Positions 1-9,353 of a stretch of DNA of 12,549 nucleotides are shown one piece after another. The notes under the pieces were generated by a model. That model made no database searches. It was not told the origin of the DNA and worked only from the letters and a program-made list of their open reading frames with translations. A program made the translations under genes and the position numbers. Source of the stretch: Phoronis ovalis (lineage: Eukaryota; Phoronida; Phoronidae); assembly GCA_028565635.1 (NCBI GenBank), contig JAOXYB010044182.1, forward strand, positions 1-12,549, read 5' to 3'. Positions within the stretch are counted from its first letter, which is position 1. Every line of letters begins with the position of its first letter.

Positions 1-350
1 TTCGAATCCGCCAGGAATATATATATAATTAGATGTTTTAAAACAAGCCATGTACCCTGTATCTAGGGATTAGATATGTTTTCATCATTATATATTAGGT
101 TGGGTTTAAAGCCTAGGGGTTAGGGTAGGTTAGTATATATGATGATTTTTTATATTTCTTGATTTGTATTGTAACAGTTGCGGTTAAAGCATGTAACGGT
201 GTAACACGTGTTACCTGTAATATAACACAACACCTACTGAAGCGCGTAACAGTGTGCCTTATAACATACCTTTGAAGCCAGTAACGGTATTTGGATCGTG
301 TGGCCAATTAAGTAAGCAATATGACTTAATTTATCAAGGTGGTCATGGCA
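1..350. other. Non-coding, GTAAC-rich; no exon seen
   Basis: Downstream flank (minus-strand sense) of VWDE-like exon 4, probably intron 4. It holds the palindrome at 201-214, GTAAC words and one TTAGGG-like word at 119. No supported exon on either strand. The opening TTCGAATCC resembles a tRNA T-arm, but nothing tRNA-like precedes it within the window. Confidence 0.5.
201..214. promoter_or_regulatory. Perfect 14-bp palindrome with E-box core (GTAACACGTGTTAC)
   Basis: The sequence is self-complementary over fourteen bases and centres on CACGTG, the canonical bHLH E-box. It sits in a stretch (172-290) with several GTAAC words, including GTAACGGT at 193 and 282. It would lie in intron 4 or beyond of the VWDE-like gene. 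Function is not shown; it may be part of a repeat. Confidence 0.3.
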
Positions 351-383
351 ACTAAGATAAATATGAATTTCTTACATGTTTAC

Positions 384-635
384 CCAAAGATGTCTTCTTT
401 GTCCTCCAATGTTCCTCATTTAATATTGCAAGGTCGTTTTGGTTTACAGTTTCTTCGTGTATAAGCAAAGTGCCGAAATACCACTGTACATCAAACTTCA
501 ATTTGTCTCGGTGGGGTGTATTAATTTTACACTCAAATCTCAACTTTTTAAATGTAAATCCGCGAAGAATTTCGTCTCCAATTCCCCAATTAATAGTAGG
601 AATTTCAGTGATTGGATTTTTTGCAAAAGGGTCAT
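384..635 (-). CDS. VWDE-like exon 4: region between D8C and VWD
   Basis: The acceptor TTTTTTATTGTTATTGCAG precedes 635. The split codon with exon 3 makes Asp, giving AYCF-DDP, the expected end of D8C. The encoded segment includes ITEIPTINWG, KLRFECKI, KFDVQWYFG and LNEEHWR, a beta-rich pattern seen upstream of VWD in this family. Two donors are possible: G|GTAAAC (exon end 384, phase 1, 252 nt, matching the phase pattern) or CAT|GTAAGA (exon end 376, phase 0, after LGKH). The phase pattern favours 384. The following exon is outside the window. Confidence 0.7.
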
Positions 636-3600
636 CTGCAATAACAATAAAAAATAGTATCCTTATCAAGATTAAAGATTAATGTAGAAAGCAGGTGGCA
701 TAATGTAACACATTTCAACTACTGATTTCCATTACTAACGCTAATAATTAAGTTAATCAGTATACTCCTACCTACGAGACAGTGACTTGTAAAACCAGCT
801 AACTAGTGCAGACGTCACTGCAGAAAATTTAAAGTGTTTCAATTTTCAAGCTTAACAGTTATATTATTAGAAAGAGTAAGCACCGACTGTAATCTGAAAA
901 ATGTCATCAAATTCTCGATCGGTTTTCAACGAGATGATAAGTGTCTTGTCATACCTCCTACCGAGAATAATTTTTATACGTATACTCGATATATCCTAGC
1001 TTTCATTTTCTGTTAGTTTGATAATTTTAACTATGCTGGAACTACTTGTACGTTTCACGGAAATGTTAAAGGATGACACACGGTTGGTCATCATTAATTG
1101 GTTTCTGGTTGAAATTAGTACAAGGAATTAGTTTAACATCAGTGATTGAAATTAATTCGTTCTTTAACATGTGCAGCTTCTTCGGTCTTTTCCGGATCAT
1201 ATTTGCTTCAATCTAACTGTGGCGTTACCAGACAGTGTACATCTAATCTTACCCTCCTTTATAATGAAATTACCCAGAATGGGCATCAGATTATTTAGTT
1301 GTTTAGCTAAAGTTACCTTTACACGGTGAAAAACCAGTTTTAGAGTTCTTTCCAGCTGGACATTGAGTTTCAGTGCCTGTAAAAGTGTTATTTAATTTTG
1401 CTTTAATAAACATTTACAATGTACACACAGAACTTAAATTGTCTGTTTGGTATGCTTATTTCTATTCTGCTAGTGTTTCAAAACATAACTAGACAGCTTT
1501 TTAGCAAAGGCAGGGTTGCTCATACTGGCTTTTATGAACGTTACATGGTCTCTAAATTACCTTTCAACATCATTTTTGAACTTTTCACCAAATAATAGAA
1601 ATTTGTTGCTTTGGGACTTCTTGACCTCAAAACATCCTGCTTGACTTCTATGCTTTCTTAAAATTTCATGCCATTTTGAGAGTTTGAACTTTGACCTCTA
1701 GATGACCTTTTGACATCAAGGTTAACACCGGACTGTCATATGTCAAAGTACAAGCGTATTGGACTAAACACTATGACTTGCAGTATATTTCCTCCATAAA
1801 ATTAATTTAAAAATTGTTTTAAAAAATTCAGCTTCTAATAACTAAAGGTTTTAAAACGTCATCAAAATGATCTTTTTATAACCTAATACCATCATTTTTG
1901 GGATATTTAGAGCAATTTTAGAATTTTGACCTTTGACCCCTAAGTTATCTTTTGACCCCAATGTCAGCAATGGCCTATCCTGGGGATGTCAAATCTCAAA
2001 TATCATAGCATTAACTGTAACAGACTTCGAGATATAGCTTAGTGAAAATTGGAAGATCAATAAATTAATTGAAAAGATGCCAAAAAACAAAATTAAAACC
2101 TTTTAGTACCGAAATATTCTCAATGACCATAAAAAATACTTTGTTGTAACTTAATACAGTTGTTTTAGAACACTTTAAATTTTATTTCAAAATTTAGCCT
2201 TTGACCTTTTAATGACCTTTTGGCCTCAATGTCAACAATGGGTTACCCCAGGGAGGATGTCAAACCTCGAATAACATTTCCTTAACTGTAACAGTCTTCA
2301 CGATATAGCTTGGTGGAAATTGGAAGATCAATACATTAATTGTAAAATAAAACCTTTTTGTACCTATATATTCTCAAAAAGCATCTAAAACACTTCGTTG
2401 TAACTCAATACAATCATTTTGAACAATTTTCAAAATTTGACCTTTTGACCTCCAAATGACCTTTTGACCTCTCAACAATAGCTTACCCCCAGAGATGTCA
2501 CACATCGCACAGCAAGTTCCTAGATGTAACCGTCTTCGAGAAACAGCTTGTTGAACATTGGAAGAAAAACAAGAAGAAGGAAGAAATCATACAAAACCAA
2601 TAGGCTTGCTCTGTTATAGGAGCAACCCTAATTAACATTCATATACAATCCACTTAATATAATTTTATAAACAGACTGTTTAAAAAACATGTCAAATGCA
2701 AAACAATTGTAGCTCCGTTTGCAGTATATGGTGTCAGTATAAAGTTAAAACGACTTCAAAAATTACTAGCAGGTATTTTATAGGATATTGGAATATGAAA
2801 GCAAGGCATGGGTAGAATTAGACAAGATGATTACAAAAACTCTAAAAAACAATACAAAAATTTGATAAGGGAAAGTTATTTTTCTCGAAATTATTGGTTT
2901 ATACATTTTAGGCATTTGTTATCTATAAGTAGTAAATACTTATTTTTTTAGAACTGGATTTACTATAATGTGTTGTGTATAAATAAGCTATCACTAATTT
3001 GATGGACGATTATTTATAATTACCTTTTCAGTTATATACACTCTCAGCTCTATTGATTGTATGAATGTAGGTCGGTTATAAGGATTAATGGTAAACAAAC
3101 TCTGCAATCAACTAAGTATTAGTAAGAGTATATAGGTAGCAACACGGTCAATGTAAAGGGTATGATACATCACTTTTCTTTCACAGTCCCAGTCAGCAGA
3201 TTAGGCAATGAAGAAATAGTGTGTACACTTTAAGGGTTATGAATTTATCTATCTTGATTGAGTCCAGTCCGTTAGTGTTCCGTGCCTTCTCAACTAACGT
3301 CTTGGCTTAAGGCTAAACTAGACTCTCGTCACTGTTTAAATGCAAAATCGTGAAAAATCCGCATTACAGTTGTTTGGACCCAAAATAGATTATTTCTAAT
3401 ACTTTAACATTCAGACTATATCATAATGGTATTTTCAAACTATTGTATAACATGTATGAAATTTAATTAGCGTTTGATTACATCCTCTAACAATTCTTAG
3501 GTACGTCCTACAGAAAAAACAAATAGACCAAAATTCATATTAACAATATTTTTAGCAAGTAATCGATACTCTTATAATTTCGTTGTTATGGATCATTTTT

Positions 3601-4126
3601 AAACGGCCTCAGAGATCTTGGCTATATAATCACTTTAGTTTCTTTAAGCAAATACAAAAATTCCCCTTTGTAAACATTAGTCAATAATACAAAGATTACT
3701 CACGGTATTTACATATTCGTAACAACAAATGATAGACGTATCGTTTACTTCTTAAAAACGTAGTTACCTCGAATTTAGATCTGCAGGATTTTGCTGTAGG
3801 ATGTACCCTTCAATTTTTATGAGGTATCATAAAAAAGTTAACTAAATGTCATGCGTTGTACGCACAAGTCTAAAAATACCACCATGACACAGCGTGAATG
3901 TTAAAGTTTCAGAAAACATTTATTTCTTGTTTAAACAGTAGCGACGGCCCAGCTTAGCCTTAATGCGAGTGTGACCCATAAATAAACAGTTTCAAAAACA
4001 ATTTAGGCAAAGTATGGAAGGAGCACGTGTGTACATTTGATTAACATGCGTTACCGGCTCCTTGCTCAAATAGTTGATACGATTAGTAATGATAATCAAC
4101 CTGCTGTTAGTTTAACATGTGCGCGG

Positions 4127-4158
<32 letters not shown>

Positions 4159-7100
4159 GTGTGTCTGTGTGTATGTGTCTCTCTCTGTGTTTGTGTGTGT
4201 GTGTGTAGGTAGGTAGGTAGGTATATCGGCTATTAGCTATGTATGTATGTATATAATATGACGAGAAAGGTGTCGGTATAAATTTCAGAACCCGTTTAAG
4301 TCTAGAGTGAAACAAACTAGTAATATGTTATCTCAGGACGTCGATACGTTGGTTTGTGAAATTACGTGTTATATGTCAAAACGAAAGCAGAATATAAGTT
4401 TTAACTTAAGCGTCAATGAATGACGTCAATTATCGTGAGTGCGAAGGATAGCTAAAGTATATGCTAAAATCAATAAATTGTTGGTTGAAATATGAAGTAT
4501 GTGAATAATAAAAACTGAAAGATAAAACAGGACCTGTGAAAGGCTAAATAAGTACACTATTGTATATAACTATATTTATTTATTTATTTTCACATATGTA
4601 CATGCAAGTTATATTCGCAGTACAATATTTGTCACATGTACACCGTATTCTCATCTAAGTCCATCAATCTATCAATCAACAGCGCTACAGCACTGTTCTT
4701 AGGAAATTATAAAACTTACCAAAACAGTATGCAACAGGACAGTCTGGAGTAGATGTTAAAAAGTACACATTAAAACCTCCACAATGCTTAATCTTTATAG
4801 GTAACTGTACAGCACAATCTCCACCAAAAGGCCCATAGTTAATGCAAGCAGTGGCATCAATTTTTTGATTTGCAGTAGGTAAATTACCTTTAAGACAAAA
4901 CAAACAACATTTGATTTTTTTTACCTCCAACCTGATCTGATATAGATGTATACACGTATTCAATAACAAAATACAAAAACACTCTCTGTCTTCTAACATT
5001 TATAAAGAGTTGTTAACAACAGTCACAGTTCAGAATACATGTATTATAAACTGTTCGTGTACTAGACTTGAAATTCTTTTTATAATGTATCCATGCCTGG
5101 CACTTCCGGTTGTGGTTTCTTGGCAGGGAAATATGGCTTATAAATTTAGCTACATTTGCTTTTATAAAACCAAGGACAATGTACTCGCTGATCAAAATTA
5201 AATACTTTTTTATAATATGCAGTTTAAATGCACTGACACAAAAAGATGTAGTACATGAGTTTCAGTTACGAAAAAGCTTGCAGTTGTGCTGATCGACTAC
5301 TGCGTAAAAAATATTATAAATACATTTTAACATGAAAATAAGTTCTTAATGACAAAGACCTCGTTGGTTAAAATTAAGCACTTTTTTATAATATGCAGTT
5401 TAAATGCACTGACACAAAAAGATGTAGAATATGAGTTTTATTTACGAAAAAACTTGCAGTTGTTCTGACTACTGCGTAAAAATTATTATAAATATGTTTT
5501 AACATTAAAATAAATTCTTTATGACAAATACCTTACCTTTAAAGTATTTATCTCTTAATTAAAAGATATCTTACCTTTTAACCATACTGGAGATAGAGTA
5601 CCACAACTTTTTCCCCATGTTGGCGGATAGGTTACCATGTCATTACCAGCAGGACTGCTGAACCGATACCATTGCTTATCAATCCTACGGTCACACATTC
5701 TAACTGTATTAGTGGGATCAGCAAAATTTGCACTTCTCTGAAATTGCCCTTGAACCAGAACATAGTTCTTACATGGATCTCCTGTGAAATTAATACCAGC
5801 AATAAGAACCTTAATTTTTATATATACTTGTAAATTAAAAAATCGGAAATTCGGAATATTGTCAGACTTGCTATCGATCACATTGTTGTTACAACCTTCT
5901 TTAAATTAAAAAAATTAAAATAGCATGCCACTGAATGCATTTACTTAACATCTATAATATAACAATACACATTACTAATAACTCTGCTGCTAAAATTCTT
6001 AAATTCAAAAGAACTTACATAACATTAGATTGCTACTCCAAAAATGTTGTGTGCACTTTTAGATTTGAAAACTCAAAGGTACATTTAAATAATTGAAAAG
6101 GGAAATAAGTTATCCAAGTTGTAAAAAGACTGAAAAATAAGCCTGAAAAGTGATGGGTTCCAAAACCGCTTCTCCGTCAATGTGCAGACAGTTTACATTA
6201 TAGCTGCCAGATGGCGTTCCGACCAATTGTTTTTAACCTGTCCAAACGGCATTAGGTAACAATTGCATATGCCCAATATAGATCCGGCGAGCGTATTAAT
6301 TAGCTTTTTTCTCTTTTCCTTTTCTTTTAGCTCCTGGGAAGCCATGCGGATTTCTCTATTTGAAAGTGGATATAATTTCGCACAAACAAAGTGAGAGAAA
6401 GTACAATTTGAAAACGTCATTTTTTATCAGAAATTGAAGGGATTGTATCTAAGCATGGCAAGTCGGCCAGTTTCCTGTGCATTTCTCACTAATTCCATCA
6501 GGTATGTTCGTAGAGTTCACATAAAAGTTAATTGGTTAAGACTGCACGAAAAATCGGGAGTAAGCATGAGACATGATTATCTTTATGTGTGTCTGGACAG
6601 AATCTTCTGCGAAGAGTTAGTTTATGTACTAGAAGAAAATGCGTTACTATTGAGGTGGATAGGAAATTAAGTCAATTGTATCCTTAATCTTAGGTCAACT
6701 TAGCTAGGAAGCATATCAAACGGTCTCAATCGAAAGACGATGATTGTATTCAAAGAAAGTTCATTATCAAGTTACGTTTACTCGTATAATTTGAAAAATA
6801 TTTTTGGGGCTAGCAAACAAAACCTTGAAAAGATAATGCCAAAAAACGTTCTCCTTAAGAAAATATCTTAAAATAGTTAGACTCTTTACATAATGGGGCG
6901 TTTGAGCGTAAACTGTAGAGCCCAGCTTAGTATTTAAAACTTTATGGTTTTAAAGCCAAATACTAAATATAATTTAAAATGTTAGCGCATCTAGGACTTA
7001 ATATACACAGAGACCTGTCAGCTGACTTTTAATTTCTAAATTGATTCTAATTTTTATTTTTAAAGTTAAGGATTTTAAGGCGTTTTAACTGGTTTTTAAT

Positions 7101-7244
7101 AAACGCCGTTATTAGATGCATATTATAACCCTGAAATAGCATTTGAACCAACTGCTTTTACTTACCTACAGATATTCCAATGAAATAACCAATAATAACA
7201 ATAAATGTCTGCCACACTAAGTTCGAAGAATTCATTTTCTTCAT
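384..7244 (-). CDS. VWDE-like protein, 5' part: signal peptide, D8C domain, pre-VWD region (partial at 3' end)
   Basis: Four exons (7244-7166, 5781-5575, 4887-4720, 635-384) join in a single frame with phase-1 junctions and give about 236 residues before the window ends. Residues 1-27 are a hydrophobic leader (LVWQTFIVIIGYFIGISV). Residues 28-151 are a D8C domain with exactly eight cysteines (30, 56, 86, 110, 120, 131, 145, 150) and the hallmarks CD, WYRF (64-67), CGT (86-88), P-x-WL and AYC. Residues 152-236 (KLRFECKI, VQWYF, EEHW) resemble the segment between D8C and VWD in VWDE-like proteins. Family knowledge: D8C occurs in uromodulin, GP2 and VWDE, which are extracellular glycoproteins. 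The VWD and EGF modules would lie to the left of this window; that is inference. Introns are 1384, 687 and about 4084 nt. Confidence 0.78.
636..1511. other. Intron 3, distal part; nothing recognised
   Basis: AT-rich sequence between exon 4 and the 1.1-kb element. The short open frames have no family resemblance and no convincing splice boundaries. Confidence 0.5.
1512..2629. mobile_element. About 1.1-kb non-autonomous element with inverted ends and internal 250-bp repeats
   Basis: AGGGTTGCTC at 1512-1521 is the exact reverse complement of GAGCAACCCT at 2620-2629. The right end also folds into a TTGCTC / GAGCAA hairpin (2606-2625). Between the ends there are about four diverged tandem units and no coding frame. 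The structure suggests a non-autonomous DNA element, or a Helitron-like one given the terminal hairpin. No target-site duplication is obvious, so the exact borders and class are uncertain. It lies inside intron 3 of the VWDE-like gene. Confidence 0.5.
1680..2560. repeat. Diverged tandem repeat, about 250-bp period, four units
   Basis: Anchor motifs recur. TTGACC with flanking TGACC half-sites occurs at 1691, 1933, 2201 and 2445 (spacings 242, 268 and 244). TGTCA-CAATGG-type segments follow each anchor. The GTAACNGTCTTC...ATAGCTT...ATTGGAAGA block occurs near 2017, 2289 and 2527. Units two and three are the most alike; the last is truncated into the right end of the element. Confidence 0.75.
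2630..4120. other. Intron 3, central part; nothing recognised except a small inverted repeat
   Basis: AT-rich, no exon seen. Around 3270-3300 a 7-bp stem (CGTTAGT / ACTAACG) flanks a 16-base loop, with partly matching outer arms (GAGTCCAGT / ACTAGACTC). This is a minor structure with no assigned role. Confidence 0.45.
4121..4256. repeat. Compound microsatellite (GT)n-(CT)n-(TAGG)n-(TATG)n
   Basis: A GT run from about 4126, interrupted by single substitutions, is followed by a CTCTCTCT block, another GT run, TAGG x4 (4205-4222) and TATG x3-4 (about 4240-4252). Apparent minus-strand open frames across it (His/Thr runs) are a repeat artefact. It is in intron 3 of the VWDE-like gene and is likely length-polymorphic. 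Confidence 0.95.
4720..4887 (-). CDS. VWDE-like exon 3: C-terminal half of D8C domain
   Basis: The acceptor TTTGTTTTGTCTTAAAG precedes position 4887, and the donor is TTTG|GTAAGT; the exon is 168 nt, phase 1 to 1. It encodes GNLPTANQKI, then ATACINYG, GGDCAVQL, KHCGGFNVYFL, PDCPVAYCF. It contributes five cysteines, completing eight, and ends with the family's characteristic P-x-C-x-x-AYC close. The AAG acceptor is less common than CAG or TAG but has a good pyrimidine tract. Confidence 0.8.
5175..5530. repeat. Tandem direct duplication, about 175 bp, two copies
   Basis: GACAATGTACTCGCTG at 5175 is matched by GACAAAGACCTCGTTG at 5351, and a third start, GACAAATACC, appears at 5523 (offsets 176 and 172). 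The copies share TTTTTTATAATATGCAGTTT, then AAATGCACTGACACAAAAAG, then the TTGCAGTTGT and GACTACTGCGTAAAAA blocks. They differ by scattered substitutions and small indels. It lies entirely in intron 2 of the VWDE-like gene, and copy 2 ends about 45 bases before the exon 2 donor. Confidence 0.85.
5575..5781 (-). CDS. VWDE-like exon 2: N-terminal half of D8C domain
   Basis: The acceptor is AATTTCACAG and the donor AAAG|GTAAGA; the exon is 207 nt, phase 1 to 1. It encodes DPCKNY, then RMCD, QWYRF, SCGT and SPVWLK, which are the first three cysteines and the most diagnostic motifs of the D8C/uromodulin-type domain. The open frame continues upstream of the acceptor by chance, but those residues are intronic. 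Confidence 0.82.
5782..7165. other. Intron 1 of the VWDE-like gene
   Basis: 1384 nt between signal-peptide exon and D8C exon 2. No minus-strand exon is evident. On the plus strand, a 25-base pyrimidine tract ending in TTTTAG (6330) and a CAG|GTATGT donor (6501/6502) bracket an exon-like 171-nt interval; see findings. Short frames at 6193-6420 (minus) and 6455-6670 (plus) are not recognisable. Confidence 0.55.
7166..7244 (-). CDS. VWDE-like exon 1: signal peptide
   Basis: ATG at 7244, twenty-six codons plus one base, ending at TGTAG|GTAAGT (phase 1). The peptide starts MKKMNSSN and continues with an uncharged stretch of about eighteen residues, typical of a signal peptide or signal anchor. 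Joined to exon 2, the split codon is Gly, giving SVG-DPC. The frame stays open for 22 codons above the ATG, back to a possible acceptor (GTTGTAG, at 7313), so the exon might instead be internal (7312-7166, 147 nt, phase 1 to 1). Confidence 0.65.
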
Positions 7245-7340
7245 TGTATGACTAACGAATGCTTTCGTTGTAGTACTAGCTAAATTTGGCAGACGTGACT
7301 TAAATTTAATACCTACAACAATATCTCAATGTACAAGTTC

Positions 7341-7350
7341 TATATATATT
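7341..7350 (-). promoter_or_regulatory. Possible TATA box of the VWDE-like gene
   Basis: Minus-strand AATATATATA lies about 100 bases upstream of the ATG at 7244, with predicted initiation near 7315. If the exon is really internal (see findings), this is not a promoter. Weak, AT-rich match. Confidence 0.25.
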
Positions 7351-7590
7351 TGTGTAAGATAAGTTTATTTATATTAGGAAATACAGTGTCGCACACAAAA
7401 AGGGACATTTTATTCGTATGGTTAGGATTACAGGATGTCGCGCAATAATTGGACATTTGTTACTTATTTTCTATGAATCTCCACTTGGCCGTATTGGGTC
7501 ATGTGAAAACAATTATGTTAATACTAGGGAAGCAACAATATGAAATAATGCTTAATTGCCCTGGCGATATTTTTCTCAAAAGAACGTGCT

Positions 7591-7635
7591 TGTTTTCGCG
7601 AGATAACACGATGTTTTCGCGAGAGTTAGCTCGAC
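7591..7635. repeat. Two TTTTCGCGAGA units
   Basis: TGTTTTCGCGAGATAACACGA and TGTTTTCGCGAGAGTTAGCTCGA are adjacent copies with a 21-bp period. The TCGCGA core is palindromic and GC-rich in an AT-rich setting. Similar CGCGAGATAAC strings are common in dispersed molluscan repeats (general knowledge), so a decayed repeat is likelier than a regulatory site. Confidence 0.5.
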
Positions 7636-7779
7636 ACAGTTCACAAGGTTTTGCTACTTAAATCGCCTCAACTACTTCCTTTGACAAAGATATACTATAA
7701 TGTTTACATAAGCTAACAAACAAAAGATAGCTTTAAATTAACAATATTTAACACTTTCTAGATTCGTCCACAGATATTA

Positions 7780-8080
7780 CCTGGATTCACTGCAAAACGT
7801 CAATCGTCTCTCATCTATTCACGGCCCATCTGAAAATTTAAGACAATGACATCTTCTGCTAACGTTCTGTTCATTAATTGACTGTCCTCAATGAAACCTA
7901 ATTCTTTCGTAGTTCAAATCTTGGTCTTGAAGTAATTTCCTGGATCAATAAATGCCCTTCATTATTCTAAAGGTTTGAATCAGATCACCACGTACCCTTC
8001 TTGGTTCAAGTGCTGTGAGCCATCGGTACTTAATTAATCTTCTGTTGCAGTCTCAATCAGATATGACAGATACCAATCTT
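7780..8080 (-). mobile_element. Decayed LINE fragment: C-terminal end of reverse transcriptase
   Basis: Minus-strand codons 8028-7948 read YRWLTALEPRRVRGDLIQTF then RIMKGIY and a stop. This is the conserved tail of non-LTR retrotransposon reverse transcriptases (pattern L-x-x-LE-x-RR-x-RGDLI-x-x-y-I-x-x-G-Y). Upstream, RLVSVIS in another frame resembles the preceding RLV segment. Downstream, in shifted frames, FELRKN and then RTLAEDVIVLNF resemble the family's LRK-N and LPEDVV motifs. Several stops and frameshifts show that it is dead. It is probably CR1/Jockey-like, but the clade cannot be fixed from so short a remnant. It lies between the FReD and VWDE-like exons. Confidence 0.7.
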
Positions 8081-9353
8081 GTAGTAATCAATCTTGAATT
8101 AATCGGGCGAATTGATTGCGCGAAAATAAATTTTTGAATTAACTAAAAGTAATTAAAATTAAAATTAATCATCCGGTATATTTATAATTGTACGCCTTCT
8201 TAATGGAACATTGATCATAGAGAATGTTGTGTAATTTTTGAGTATTTGCTAGTAACCACAACCTTTTGACTGCATGCATGATAACCGTTATGCTTTGTAT
8301 TTTAAAATGTGCACATTTGTCAGTAGTAAATGCCAAAAAGGGGGCATTTCTTTGCAGCGTTGATATCGAGCGCCATTATTAATGTGAACAAACCTTCCGG
8401 TAAGTGTTTAACCCTTCGTATTTAATTCTAGATTTTAGTAAGAATACACAGTGAATCAATCATTCAGTTAAGAAGAGCAGCACAGTCTAGGTATGTACTC
8501 GGGTAGACTTAACAGAATATCAAAATTCAAGTGATGTAGACCTGTTTCTGGATTGCCCTCAAGATATAATGTAATGTACTTGTATTTATGCAGCCCTTTA
8601 TCTTACATATACATATGCCGCTGATTTGCGGTCTGGCCTGTTTGCTGCCTGTTGTCCATCGACCAGTTATTGACTCGTTTTCTGTCTCTTTTAAGACTTC
8701 TAAGTCTGTGTTAGCGCGAAATCATTTCTATTTGTATAATTAAGACAACTAATCAGAAGCAATACGATGCTACCAATTGACAGTTATATGTGGATGTGCT
8801 TTGTAAATTACGTGCAAAAGTTTAATGTTTTACTTAGCTATTTCTGAAGTAGTTTTATGAAGTTGTGTTAACAAATGAGTTACGTGCAGTTGATAAAATT
8901 GTCTTGGAACATTTCGTTTGTTAGTTATATATTGCCCATTTAATGAAGAAAGAAATTTAGTATTTTGGCTGATTTCATCAAGTTTATACAAACACTATAT
9001 ATTTTGCTCTGCAGTGACATGACATGTAGTTGGCACATGGGCACTTTGCATTCATTTTGGAAGGAATATATTGAAATTTCTGTGTGGTATTGTAACACAT
9101 TGGGAGATGTACACTAGGGAGTATGTAGTGTGGAGCTTTACCATATGCAAAACTGTTGTTTGTATCTACACTGTATATAAAATAAACTAACAGCAAAGTT
9201 TCTCAACTGTGTGTCTATGGTAGACTCAATGCTCTCAATGCTACAATGTTGTGTTTTTTTCTATCTAAGTACGCCTCTAGTACTGCTGATCAAACGTCCT
9301 TGTATTTGTACAAGTTTAAATGTCAGTACAGTCCTAGCAAGAGCTCCTGGTAT
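8081..9353. other. Region between FReD and VWDE-like exons; no gene supported
   Basis: AT-rich. I see no minus-strand AATAAA between 9353 and about 7415 by eye; the nearest candidates are at 7409-7414 and 7364-7369. A small plus-strand exon-like interval lies at 8358-8399. The 70-codon minus frame at 8984-9196 has no recognisable similarity. Confidence 0.45.

Noticed and set aside
1-20. tRNA-like T-arm string TTCGAATCC at the left edge
   Set aside because: Too short to assess; the rest of any tRNA or SINE would be outside the window.
108-135. Telomere-like TTAGGG words
   Set aside because: A single TTAGGG and a few near matches; not a telomeric array.
113-307. 64-codon minus-strand frame
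   Set aside because: Repetitive GTAAC-derived composition, no domain, no splice pattern that would continue exon 4.
4112-4315. Minus-strand open frame rich in His and Thr
   Set aside because: It is the translation of the GT microsatellite and has no coding value.
6193-6670. Divergent pair of frames in intron 1 (75 codons minus, 78 codons plus) with close starts
   Set aside because: No recognisable family; the plus-strand frame begins with TTG, and the pairing looks accidental. Only the splice-like signals in this area were kept, as a low-interest finding.
8984-9196. 70-codon minus-strand frame after the FReD exon, considered as a further FReD gene exon
   Set aside because: No phase-1 acceptor tied to a recognisable domain was seen, and the protein looks random.
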